In this document: piece by piece, positions 1-10,411 of the stretch
Layout: each line of letters begins with the position of its first letter
How positions within the stretch are numbered: the first letter of the stretch is position 1
NCBI GenBank assembly: GCA_029378245.1
Contig: JARKIF010000002.1
Span: 3,286,001-3,350,000, forward strand
Reading direction: 5' to 3'
DNA from: Roridomyces roridus
Lineage: Eukaryota > Basidiomycota > Agaricomycetes > Agaricales > Mycenaceae
DNA: 64,000 bases
Made by a program: the position numbers and the translations under genes
The notes under the pieces: model-generated
Seen by the model: only the letters and a program-made list of their open reading frames with translations
What the model was told of the DNA's origin: nothing
Database searches by the model: none

Positions 1-1
1 C

Positions 2-118
2 AACTTCCAAGATGCTTGGACCATCGTACGGTTCGCGGGTCTCTTCGCTACCGAAAAGACGCGCAACTTGCTGTGGGATCATTTTGTGGATGCCTCGGGC
101 ATCGGGCGGGCGATCTGA
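2..118 (+). CDS. 3' end of a molybdenum cofactor sulfurase-like gene (partial)
   Basis: Only the last 38 codons and the TGA stop are in the window; the gene continues off the left edge. The frame reads NFQDAWTIVRFAGLFATEKT and onward, and aligns without gaps to the C-terminus of the complete gene at 1644-3581 (NFQDVWNVVRFAELLATQKT). This makes it a tandem paralogue of that class-V aminotransferase-fold protein. Nothing can be said about its active site, because the PLP lysine and the cysteine lie outside the window. Confidence 0.75.
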   Translation, partial: NFQDAWTIVRFAGLFATEKTRNLLWDHFVDASGIGRAI

Positions 119-1599
119 ACTTCGGTTGTTGTTTTTGCTGGGCTTTCGCTTCCTCTTCGTGGATGGACGGACGGCTGGATATGGACACCCCCGCTCTACT
201 TCTGGATTACACCGCATGCACTGTTGTATTTTTTCGAGCTGTATTACGTTCCTTTGTATCCGCTCTGCGCACCTACTTTAAGCTCCTGTTTAGATTACAT
301 TAGAATCCAATAATTGCGTGTTGAGTTACGAAGTGGACGGCGGGAATAGGCTTCCGGCGAGTGGACATTTGGCATGTTGAGAAATGAGAGGCGGGGGTCA
401 TCAGAGGGTTCGTAACATGGCGAAGGCCTCTTGGAGAGGGACCTGAAGGCACTGCAGAGAAATTTGCCGCGCACAAGGTCCAGGCCGGTGACTAGATGAG
501 TACTTGGCGCCTGGCGCCCATGCACGAGTACTTCGCGCCCAAATTCTGAAGCGATGACATGGGATTGGATTGAGAATTGATGCCAGATGGATGCAATTAA
601 GTGGGCGCTGCGGCACTGCACAGTGCAAACGAGTAGACGAGAGGCTTCAAGACATTCCGGGAAATTTCCGGCTAGACAGCGTCGCAGACTCGCCACCAGG
701 TTGTGGCTTGCCATGCACGAAAAAAAATCCGCGGCCAGAGGAGAATATGGCGGCGAAGGTAGCCGAAGGATGTAGAGAGCTTCATTATTGAAAAAGCGGA
801 AGAGATTCCTCTTTTCGGATCTGGCGGAGCGTCGAGGGTCTGTAAGTAGAAGGCATTTGATCCGATCGCAGTCACCGTTGACAACAATTGACCGGCTCTT
901 CTTGGCTTTATCCATCTTCATCAGTCCTGCACACTTTGGACTCGCTCAGCCTCAAGTTACTGTAGAATCTTTTTGCTCCTTGGCAACATCCGTCCGCCAC
1001 CCGCACGCCCGCTCCGCTCCCACTAGGAATGGGTACAACTCTTTTCAGCGGTGAACAGAAAGAAAAGAAAGGACGCTGACTGCACTGGTTTAACGCCCAT
1101 AGCCGAGCTCGGAGGCTACAAAGGTGTGAATCTCATGCTCAGGCCCACCCAGCGTTCCTGAGCACCGTTTCAGCCAAGGCAAACAGTATTAGCATCAACT
1201 TCTGCAAGTGTGGTTGTAGATTTCAACGACTTGAAAAGACACAGGTTTCGGTCGGGACTTTTGGTCTCCGTGTTAGAAAGCGGTGTTGCAACGAACGCTC
1301 GTTGCGGCTAGCAGTTCTGCACCCATTCGCCGACCCCGATGGCCCCTCGTTGCAGTGCCTCGCCCTGAATGTGTCTGCTCTTGAATTCAAGACACAAGCA
1401 TTATAGGAGCCTGCGGTCATGTGCGACCCCTGATTTCATTGTTCAATACTTCAAAGAGTTGCCGGAGAACCAACGGAGAGCGGATAAGGTGCGAGTCTTC
1501 AGAATGATGTATCAGAGAATCAAGTTGAAGGATACGAGATCCGATTGGTATGAGCCAAGTATGGGCGGCCGATCATCCGAGATCGGCGTGTTCTCTTTC
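119..1599. other. gene-free stretch between two MOCOS-like paralogues
   Basis: No supported gene was found. It holds the 3' flank of the partial gene at 2-118 and the upstream region of the gene at 1644. An open frame on the minus strand (295-921, 208 codons) has no recognisable motif and no paralogue here, so it was not called. Confidence 0.5.
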
Positions 1600-1609
1600 T
1601 ATATAAAAG
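1600..1609 (+). promoter_or_regulatory. TATA-box-like element upstream of the MOCOS-like gene
   Basis: TATATAAAAG lies about 35-44 bases before the ATG at 1644. This is a plausible TATA box for a gene with a short 5' leader. It is judged on sequence and position only. Confidence 0.4.
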
Positions 1610-1643
1610 TTCATGGCAACTAACGTTCATTCAACAAACCATC

Positions 1644-3581
1644 ATGGGCGCAGTCTCTTCCATCCCCCAACAGCAGCGTTCGCCTTTATTCCCTCGAATT
1701 TCCTTGCCCTGCACGTCCGCAGAGTACCTCGACACGACCTTTGAACAATCGCAAGAAACTCTGAACGAAAAGATCCGTTCTGGAGGGGAGAACCGACAAC
1801 CATCACCGACGCCCCAGCTGTCGGCCACACCACATTTGTTTTCATCCTATGCACCGCAGTACACCGTGTCGGGCGACGCCAGTGGCGCCTATCAAGAGTT
1901 TCTCAAGGCATTCCCCGGTTCGTCCCTACTTTCTTGGGTCTGCACGAGGTTTTGACTGTCTGACCAAGAATACCTTCTTACTTGGACGTTGGATACTCTC
2001 CGCCGGAGCGACTACAGGAGACTCGACACCGCTGGAGAAACCTATGTTGACTACATGGGTGGGGCAATATACCCAGCGAGTCTGGTTCGCGTCCACACCG
2101 AGTTCCTTGAACGTAGCGTTTTGGGCAATACGCACTCCATTAGTAACAGGTCGGTGTTTCGCGGCTCGTTTCATTATACCCATATTGACTTCGGGTAAAG
2201 TTCTAAACTGTCTTTGGAATGCGCCAACGGAGCTAGGGCAGCGGTGTTATCGTTCTTTCGGGCGTCATCCGAGGAGTACACCGTGGTTTTCACGGCCAAT
2301 GCTACCGGCGCCCTGAAATTAGTGGGAGAATCTTACCCCTTCGCCGGCGACAGCAGCTATGTGCTCTCGGCCGACTCGCACAACAGCGTTCACGGCATCC
2401 GAGAATTTGCGCGACACCGTGGTGCTCGTGTATGTTACATCCCGCCTACCGCCACCGGGGGGTTTGAGCCCGAGATCGCCCAGGTTCTTTTCATTCCTTC
2501 TTCATTTGGGTGATCGCTTAGCTTTGAGCAGAATATCTTGCGAGATAGCCGATCACCGTCAGCACCGTGCCTGTTCGCTCTCACAGGTCAATCCAATATC
2601 ACCAACACCAAAAACTCCCTTTCAATAATCGAGTACGCAAAGTCCTTGGGATACCACGTGCTTTTGGACGCTGCAGCGCTTGCGGCAACCTCTGCGATAT
2701 CTCTTACAGAAACTCCGGTTGACGCCATGGCGGTCTCCTTCTACAAGATGTTCGGGTTCCCCACGGGAGTTGGGGCCCTTGTCGTCAAGAAATCGTTCCT
2801 GAAGCAACTGAAACGACCTTGGTTTGCGGGTGGGACCGTCGATCTGGTGCAGGTCCCTGGAACGATCGTAACCCTCTCCGAGGTCCTGCACGAGCAGTTT
2901 GAGGTACAGGTTTCTTTCTATCTAGCTAAAGCCAATCTCGGTCTGACGCGTACCAGGATGGCACTATCAACTACCTTTCTTTGCCAGCCGTCACTGAAGG
3001 TCTCCGATTCTTGTCTGCATATATGCCCTTTTTGCCTCTGAGGCTTTCGTCCCTCATGCATTACCTCGTTACTTCCTTGTCTCAGTCACGACACGATACC
3101 ACTGGCAACCCCTCCCTCCGTATCCTCTCCGCCACACCCTCCCGACGATTGAAGTCCGCGGGAGACCAATCTGATACCGGCTCCATTGTATCATTACTCT
3201 TCCTCTCCGTATGTCTTTACTGGCCCATCCATCGTTCCCAAGCTAACCGCGCCCTGACAGCCTACCGGCGACATCCTCTCGAACTCATTCGTCGACTACG
3301 CCGCCGCCAAGAACAACATCTCCCTCCGTACGGGCTGCATGTGCAACCCCGGCGGCGCAGCCGTGATGCTCAACTTTCAAGATGAGATGTGCAAGCTCTA
3401 CGAGGGTGCGACGCTCAAGGAATTCGAGACGGCCGTCGGCCATCAGGTCGGCGTCGTACGGATCAGCCTCGGCCTCGCGAGCAACTTTCAAGACGTGTGG
3501 AACGTGGTGCGCTTCGCGGAGCTCCTTGCGACGCAGAAAACCCGCGAGGCCCTCTGGGATCAGTACACGAGCACCGATTAG
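1644..3581 (+). CDS. molybdenum cofactor sulfurase-like PLP-dependent protein
   Basis: Six exons (1644-1917, 1969-2149, 2201-2483, 2532-2903, 2957-3208, 3261-3581) join into a 560-residue protein; all junctions are GT-AG and keep frame. The acceptor of exon 4 could also be three bases upstream. The fold is that of a NifS-like class-V aminotransferase. SFYKMFGFPTG carries the PLP lysine (about K318), preceded by the PLP-binding Asp in YHVLLDAAAL (about D292). RTGCMCNPGGAA carries the cysteine (about C480) that would hold a persulfide in eukaryotic MOCOS. True MOCOS adds a C-terminal MOSC domain and is about 800 residues. This protein stops before it, so it may be a stand-alone cysteine-desulfurase-like enzyme with an unknown sulfur acceptor. 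A paralogue ends just upstream (2-118). It converges on the Uso1 gene, with 106 bases between the stops. Confidence 0.9.
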
Positions 3582-3687
3582 TCGATTTCTCTTTCTGCAT
3601 ATCATCACTCCGCATTACTGTATTTTCATCTGTATTCTCAAGCACTCTTAGAATAAATTATTACGGATTCCCAGTGAAAATATTACA

Positions 3688-6600
3688 TTAGTCTTCGTCC
3701 TCATCGTCTTCCGCCTCATCTTCAGAGACATCCATACCAGCAGCCGCCAGCCGCGCCTTATCATTCTTGCGCTTGGCACTCAGCTCGTCCAGCAGGACCA
3801 ACAGATCTTCGTGCTCCTTCTCCGTCTCCTTCCGCTTGCTCTCCGACGTCTCCACCTGCGCCGTCAAACTCGCTACTTGATCCCGCAGGCTTTGGAGCTA
3901 AGGAAGAGCAAGTAAGAATTGAGCGCTAGAGAAAAAGGAAAAGCACGCACCTCATCCGCACTGGCACCGGCATTCGTCGGTTTCTCCTTCAGTTGCTGCT
4001 GCAGCGTCTCAATCTCCTGCGTCTGATTCTGAATCACATCGCGCAGCGATGAGATCAGCATGGCAGACTCGACGCTTGGGCCTGCCATTAGGTTAGCCGT
4101 GGTCTTCCTAACCTTCATAGCAACGCACCGGACGAAGACGACGACAGCTGATCAGGCGGCGTGGACAACCCCCTCTGCACCGTATCTACGACCCTCTCAG
4201 CAAATGAAAAAGAAACAAAGAAACGCAAGACTCACAATAATTCGACTTGTAAAAGTCCACAAAGGCCCAGTCGAACCAGATCTCGCCCTCCCTATCCTTG
4301 GCTGCCTCACCAGTCTTGAGATGCAGCGGAGTCGGGTAAGGCAAAACCACAGCATCAGGCCCGACGGTCTTGAATCTATCGTCTTCCCTTAGACGTGCCA
4401 TGTGCCCGATGAGCGTGTCAACGCCGAAGCGGTTGAGGATCGGGTGGATCGTTGCGCTGCAGACCATTCCTTCATCAGTCTTGGATCAGACAGTACAACC
4501 CGAACGTACCGAGTAATCTCGCCCGGTTCCCGATTGAATTCATAACACACCCCAAGAAGGAACGCACACAGCCCAGGGACGATTGAATCGACTTCTGATA
4601 CCTGGTTTATTGCTTCGACGAGCTATGGCATGCATTCAGCGAGAGTTGACCTCGGTCTTAGACACACATACCACGCTGAGTCCACCAGCGTTCAGGAACT
4701 CCCTCACCGCACCTCCGTCCTCCCACAGCCATTGTGATAACAAGCAGAGGTACGCCACAACCAGCCGATCCCATTCCCTCGACTCTCGCTCTGACGTATC
4801 CGCCCGTGATCGAGAGAGTGAGGACAACGACAGGTTCTCGCTGAGAATCTGCAGCAGCGCCTGTGGTGGATCGTCGTCGTCGTCTACCTCCGGCGCAGGG
4901 GGCTCCTCTGGTGGCGCGCCATCCGCGGGGACGAAAAAGTTGCCCGTGCCAGGGTCGTTGAGGGAGGAAAGGGACGGAGGAGTGATTGAGCGGGCCACGG
5001 CTTTGGCGCGGGAAGACGAGCGGAGGAGGTGCGAAAAGAGAAGTGTAGCAATATGTAGTGAGTTGACGGCGGCTGGGTCGAGGGTGGTGGTGGAGTTGGG
5101 CGGAGAGATCAGGGAGTGGAGGAGGGGTGTTATTGGGGGTGCTTCTGAAGAGTCTGCAAACGAGTCTGAACCGAGACGGGAACGGGGCCAAACTAGCTTA
5201 CCAGCACCTTCCGGAGGGAGCATCCCTTGCAAAATCGCTAATCTCACTTCATCTCTTCTCGCAAAGTTCTGAGGATGGTTTAGGCTAGGAGAGAAATCTG
5301 TTACTGCGCATACCTCAAAGACGCCGACAGCAGCCGTTCGCAGCTCTAGCCCTTCTTTAAATCTCTTCTCGCTGTCTAATCCATTGTATTCCCCGTGTAA
5401 AGCGAGTTCGACGAGGGCATCTAGAGCAGAGGCAGGCTCCAGTCGGTCCCACTCTTCGCCATTGGTATCCGGGACCGGACAATACGGAGTCAGCACGATG
5501 TCCGACAGTGGGAAATTAAGATTAGGAGGAAGGAGTCTAAGGGCCTGCGGGACAGCTGTCAGCTTCCAAGCGTAGAGTTCAAGAATTCGAAGAACCTGTG
5601 TTTTAACTGGCGTCGGAGTATTAGACGCCAAGGCTGTCTCGACAAGACAGCGGATAAATGCAGATACTTCTGGAGTCTAAAGAAGTGTAAGCATGGGATC
5701 GAGGCATGACAAGGGTTACTACGTTGTTTCCTTTGGAGCTGCTGATCAGCATGCCCATGATGCCGATGACAAGGGATGCGTTGGCTGTTTTTTGCTCGTC
5801 CCAGAATTGCAGAGCGAACTCTTGCGGCGCGGCGTCTTGTATTCCCAGGTTAGGCGGGAAGAGGAGTAGCGAGCAGAGTAAAGGAGGAAGGGGTGTGTCA
5901 CGGAAGTAGCTCTGTGAGGGATTAGCTCAGTGCAAAAGATGCAAAAGTAGCGTACTTGATTCGAGGTGTTGAATCGAAGGAGGCCATCCACGCACGACAG
6001 AGCTTCCTGAGTGGGGACACCGCCCTCAACGCCTCCCTCCTGCGTGACCGTATTGAAGAGTTTCTCGAACGCGCCTTCGAATGCCAGAACCTTCTGGATC
6101 TCGGCACTTTGAGAAATGAGACCCTGGACCATCGTAACGGCCACTAGAAAATGTCAGTCGAGTCCATGGAGCCGCGTCGCTGCAAACGCACTGTTACGAA
6201 TAATCTCCCGCTTGTCCTCCAACACGAGAATCACGCTCGAAGAACCCGCGGGCGCCTTGAGGAAGTAGCCCTGCACAACCTGCCGCCGGTTCTGGAGGAG
6301 GGTGGACAGATATTGGAGCGTCGCCAGACGCGTGTAGAAACCATTGTCGGCCAACAGAGCAAACAGCGTATTGACGGTCTTGTCAGTCGCAAGGACAGCG
6401 TCAGTATGTTGGAATCCAAGCTCCTTGCTTTCCTCCACGTCGCACAAAATATTCAGCGTTTCCAGACAAGCCTTGCCAATGTCTGCATCCACTTCAGCGT
6501 CGTTTGCGAGTACGTCTAGGAGGCCGGAGAGAGCGCGTTCGCCTACATCCTGCTTCCAATCGCGTGCGAGGCCCTTGAGGGACTGGACAGCTGCGCGTCG

Positions 6601-6720
6601 ATCGGCGAGGAGGGTCGCAGGGGAAAGCCTGTCACTGAGGCGAGCGATGGTGTCTGTCGCAGTCTGGGGGGCACCTGTCGGTCCCCGTAGAGCGACATAG
6701 GTCTGGGAGAAGAATTCCAT
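3688..6720 (-). CDS. uso1: Uso1/p115-type vesicle tethering protein
   Basis: Eleven exons on the minus strand (6720-6192, 6143-5956, 5911-5723, 5676-5314, 5268-5202, 5144-4672, 4622-4510, 4456-4236, 4185-4129, 4081-3951, 3897-3688) give 846 residues in continuous frame. The N-terminal two thirds is the armadillo-like p115 head: the start MEFFSQTYVALRGPTG, LEDKREIIRN, CYEFNREPGEITRATIHPIL and MARLREDDRF are family signatures. A short coiled coil follows (TQEIETLQQQLKEK and a Lys/Glu-rich helix), ending in a strongly acidic tail (DEAEDDEDED) as in p115/Uso1. The protein tethers ER-derived COPII vesicles to the Golgi with Rab1/Ypt1 and the SNAREs. The coiled coil is much shorter than in yeast Uso1p and nearer to animal p115. 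It diverges from the F-box gene at 6825, with 104 bases between the ATGs. Confidence 0.93.
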
Positions 6721-6824
6721 GCAAAGGCCAGCTGCTGCGTGTCTTGTTGTGACGGTGTGCTTTCACCCAACCGCCACCTCCTTTCGATAATTCGCGTTAT
6801 ATTCCCTTGAATCTCTTCGTTCCA
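6721..6824. promoter_or_regulatory. compact bidirectional promoter region (Uso1 / F-box)
   Basis: Only 104 bases separate the ATG of the minus-strand Uso1 gene from the ATG of the plus-strand F-box gene. Both 5' leaders and both promoters must fit here or overlap coding sequence. No TATA box is evident. Confidence 0.45.
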
Positions 6825-8396
6825 ATGAACCGTTGCCTGCGAATACCCGAACTCTTGGATGGTATCGTATCGCATTTGGAACCCGACAGTCATGGTGGAA
6901 CTCTCGCTGCTCTCGCGCAGGCTGCTAGGTTGTTTCACGACCCAGCGCTCAATGTACTATGGCGGTCTCAGAAATCGCTCGTAAACATCTTACGTTGTCT
7001 TCCTCGCGATCTCTTGGAGGAACAGACGGTGAATCTTGTGAGTGCATCGCGCGCACGACAAACGTTCTCTCATAGTCCTTTCAAGCGTTTTCTTCGGCCC
7101 ATCGTCGAGTCAGATTGGGAACGACCCCGCTCATACGCGGAACGTATTAAAGATTTCCATTCTGTCGATTACAATACGGATTGGCCACGCCAGGATGATT
7201 TTTTCTATTCCGACATCTACCCATCCTTGCACCTCGAGAATGGTCTCGTGCTTCCCAATCTGACCCGCCTTCATTGGTCACGCCGGGATGAGGGATTTCC
7301 TCGCATCTGTTTGTTCTTCGGTCCCAAGATAACTTCAATCCATATCAACTTCCGGGTCAAACCTTCATGGGCAAACGTTTCCGTCCTCCATCTTTTGTCC
7401 CTAAAATGTCCAAAATTGGAGGATGTGTTCATTGACATGAACGATGAAGTTAATGAAGACGAAGCAAAGCCCCTAACCTTCATCTCCCACTTCATCATGG
7501 GGCTCTCGAACCGGATTCAATCCTTAACAGTCGGCATTCCCGACATGTCTGCTCTTCTCCATATTGCGCAGCTCCCCTCCCTGCGGCAGCTGGGAGCACA
7601 CGGCCTTTCGGTGTCACTATCGACATTGACCCCCAACGGAGGCCTTTTCGTGTCCCTTCGTGAACTCACGATACGAGGCTCGAGCATGGACTCGGTGAGC
7701 AACTTTGTCAAGTTGTGCTCCGATTCTACCTTGGAGTCCCTCTGGGTGGATGCATCATTATACTCGCCGCCCCGAACGATGCAATCTCTATTCACGATAA
7801 TCGCCGATGACCATCGGACATCCCTCACCAAGCTCACAGTTTGGAACGACGAGTGTGACATGGGTGGTCATGTGGCGAGCGCTGACGATTTGTTCACCAT
7901 CGCAACTCTGCGGCCCACCCTTCTTCTCAGCAACCTCTCAGAATTCCGTATCATGTCAATGCATGAATACAATTTTGACGACTGGGACATATCTCGAATG
8001 GCCAGAGCATGGCGGCATATTCGAGTACTGGAGTTTAGCTCTGAGCATCGGGGGACGAATGCTCAAACGACGCTTGGAGCTTTGCAGATCCTCGCCCGGC
8101 ACTGTCCGCACCTGGAGGAGCTTACAATGGAATTTACCAGTGACGTCGTCCCTTCCATCGAAGGCACACCCGCTCCCAATCACCCATTGACCGCTCTGGA
8201 TGTCAAGAGCTCGGTTATTTCTTCTCCCACACTCTTAGTTGCCCGCTTCATCTCTGGGATATTCCCCAATTTGAAATATTTGGCTACGGAGTATAAATCC
8301 GAGTTTGCCCAACAATGGAAGGAGGTCAAGATGGCAATCCCTGTCCTCGTGCAAGTTCGTCAGGAGGGAGCGCGTTGGGCACAAAGCGGCACATAG
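6825..8396 (+). CDS. F-box/leucine-rich-like protein, array member A
   Basis: Two exons (6825-7037, 7086-8396) give 507 residues. The first exon encodes the F-box: MNRCLRIPELLDGIVSHL, then LAALAQAARLFHDPALNVLW. The second opens with RFLRPIVESDWERP and carries irregular leucine-rich repeats, each with patterns such as PSLRQLGAHGL, followed by the family motif ARHCPHLEELTMEF. F-box proteins of this kind are substrate receptors of SCF ubiquitin ligases, binding Skp1 through the F-box; the target is unknown. The 48-nt intron (GTGAGT to AAG) is a multiple of three without a stop, so retention would insert 16 residues. This is the best intact reference for the seven related genes in the window. ATG 6825 is preferred because the other members also begin at M-[HN]-x-C. 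Confidence 0.85.
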   Translation: MNRCLRIPELLDGIVSHLEPDSHGGTLAALAQAARLFHDPALNVLWRSQKSLVNILRCLPRDLLEEQTVNLVSASRARQTFSHSPFKRFLRPIVESDWERPRSYAERIKDFHSVDYNTDWPRQDDFFYSDIYPSLHLENGLVLPNLTRLHWSRRDEGFPRICLFFGPKITSIHINFRVKPSWANVSVLHLLSLKCPKLEDVFIDMNDEVNEDEAKPLTFISHFIMGLSNRIQSLTVGIPDMSALLHIAQLPSLRQLGAHGLSVSLSTLTPNGGLFVSLRELTIRGSSMDSVSNFVKLCSDSTLESLWVDASLYSPPRTMQSLFTIIADDHRTSLTKLTVWNDECDMGGHVASADDLFTIATLRPTLLLSNLSEFRIMSMHEYNFDDWDISRMARAWRHIRVLEFSSEHRGTNAQTTLGALQILARHCPHLEELTMEFTSDVVPSIEGTPAPNHPLTALDVKSSVISSPTLLVARFISGIFPNLKYLATEYKSEFAQQWKEVKMAIPVLVQVRQEGARWAQSGT

Positions 8397-8497
8397 AGTC
8401 GGGGCCGTTTTGAACTTTGAAGACGACCCTTTGGGAGAGACGTTGTGGATGTGGAATGCCAAATACAATCCGATATTCCATTAGGCTAGAAAATACA

Positions 8498-10094
8498 CTA
8501 TGAATACTCTTTCTGAATAAACTTGGCGATTGTCTGCAGCTGGATGTTTGACGTCCCCTCATAGATGGCACCCTGACAAACCCATGAGCAAAACAGCCTC
8601 AAAATCATAGGCAGACTCACAATCTTAGAGTCCCGCCAGTACTTCTCAATCCCCGTCTCCCTCGTAAACCCAACCCCACCAGCCCACTCGATGGCAGAAC
8701 CCGCGACCTTTTGCGCGACAACACTACTCCAATACTTTGCCATCGCAGCCTCCTTGGTAAAGCTCTTGCCCTCCTCCTTTCGGCGCGCAGCGTTGTACGT
8801 CAACAGACGCGCACTCTCGATCTCCACCGCCGCCTGCGCAATTTGGAATGCCATGCCCTGGAAAGTGCCTACGGGCTGCCCGAATTGCGACCGCGAGTAA
8901 GTGTATGGGACGGCCTTGTCAAAGGCGCCCTGGGCGAGACCGAGCATCTGCGCGGCGATACCGATACGCCCTTCATTCAGAATTTCAATGGCAATCTACG
9001 GGATGAGCTAGCTTGAGCAGAGGGCAGGAGGAGGGAGGGAAAGCGGACCTTGTACCCCTTGCCCTCGCCACCGATGATGTTTTCCGCGGGGATTTTGAGG
9101 TCGTCAAAGTTGAGCGTGCACGTCGAAGAGGCGCGGATGCCCAACTTTTGCTCCTTCTTTGCAATCTGGATGCCCATGTCTTTCGTCGCGACGAAGCAGG
9201 TGATTCCCTTGTATCCTTTGCTCGGGTCAATCTGAGAATTCCGTCAGTTCAATGGTGGATAAGGGCAGCAAAGGGGACCGATGTACGTTGGCAAAAATGA
9301 GGAATATCTCGGCCTCGTAAGAGTTGGTGATCCACATCTTGGAACCGTTGATTATCCACGAGTCGCCATCCTTCTTGGCGCGCGTTTGCAGCGCGAACGC
9401 GTCGGACCCAGAGGCGGGCTCGGACAAACAGAAGGAACCAAGCTACAGCTGAAGGTTAGACACGACCAGTAGCCTCAGACAGTATATACCTTGCTCTCAG
9501 CCAACTGAGGTAACCACTTGTCCTGCTGCTCCTTGCTCCCGTATTTCCGGAAGATGGTATTGACGAGGGTGTTGTGCACGTCGCACAGAACGGATACCGA
9601 AGGGTCGACCTTGGCGAGCTCTTCAATGACGATGATAGCGGAAGTGAAGGACGACTCGGCACCGCCGTGCTCGGCGCTCGTTTCGACACCCATAAGCTAC
9701 ATGCCAGGGTTAACACGGAGGATACCCGAGACGGAGTCACTTACGCCTTGTTCAAAGAGGCCCTTTATTATTGCAGGGTCCATCTGCTCGTTCTCGTCCA
9801 TCTCGCGAACCTTGGGGCCAACAACGTCCGTCGCGAAACGTTGGACTGCAAAGGTTCATGAAGACCGTGGATGTGTTATTGAGCCCAAGACGCACCAGCC
9901 TCGCGGAGCATAGTCTCTTCTTCTGTATAGACATCGAGCGAGTTGACGAGCGCCTCGGAGCGGATACGTCGTGATGTAGAGAAGAGTCTACGCGATTCGT
10001 TCACGCTCAGAATTCCAAGCTACTGCAGAAGGGTGAATTACCGTGTGGGAAGGACGGGGCGACTTCTGAGCGAGCGGAGTCCAGTTCTAAGCAT
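8498..10094 (-). CDS. acyl-CoA dehydrogenase, short/branched-chain type, mitochondrial
   Basis: Eight exons on the minus strand (10094-10042, 9987-9896, 9845-9745, 9696-9490, 9442-9287, 9231-9049, 8995-8621, 8572-8498) give 413 residues. The first roughly 25 residues are rich in Arg, Ser and Leu without acids, as in a mitochondrial presequence. Family hallmarks in order are [18 protein letters not shown], the FAD/substrate motif [27 protein letters not shown], the signature [18 protein letters not shown], and the C-terminal [16 protein letters not shown], whose Glu (about E394) is the catalytic base in short- and branched-chain enzymes. It catalyses FAD-dependent alpha,beta-dehydrogenation of short or 2-methyl-branched acyl-CoAs, passing electrons to ETF, in fatty-acid or isoleucine/valine catabolism. 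Chain-length preference cannot be fixed from sequence alone. Confidence 0.93.
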
Positions 10095-10411
10095 GGTGTG
10101 TGGAAAGAGAGAATAAGAGTGGGCGAAGGGTGTCGGAGCCAAGCCGGAGCCAAAATCACCTGCCCGTACCAGATTGTTATACCGAGACGCGTAGCACATC
10201 CACAAAAAATTAAGACAACACCGGTACCACAGTGCAAGAAAGAAGAAAGCAGAAGGCAATAATAAGTAGTAGCGAACTATACGAAGGGAAAGTAGTGCAT
10301 GAATATCATATCATATCATACCATACCAGAGGCCAGGCATCGTCCGTCTCCCAGTCGAGTCGGTGTTCCCGTCGAAAGATCCGCCAAAGAGAAAAGCGGT
10401 AGAGTTCACAC

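Noticed and set aside
295..921. Minus-strand open frame of 208 codons upstream of the MOCOS-like gene
   Set aside because: No motif, no paralogue in the window, no splice or promoter context; a frame of this length can occur by chance in DNA of this composition.
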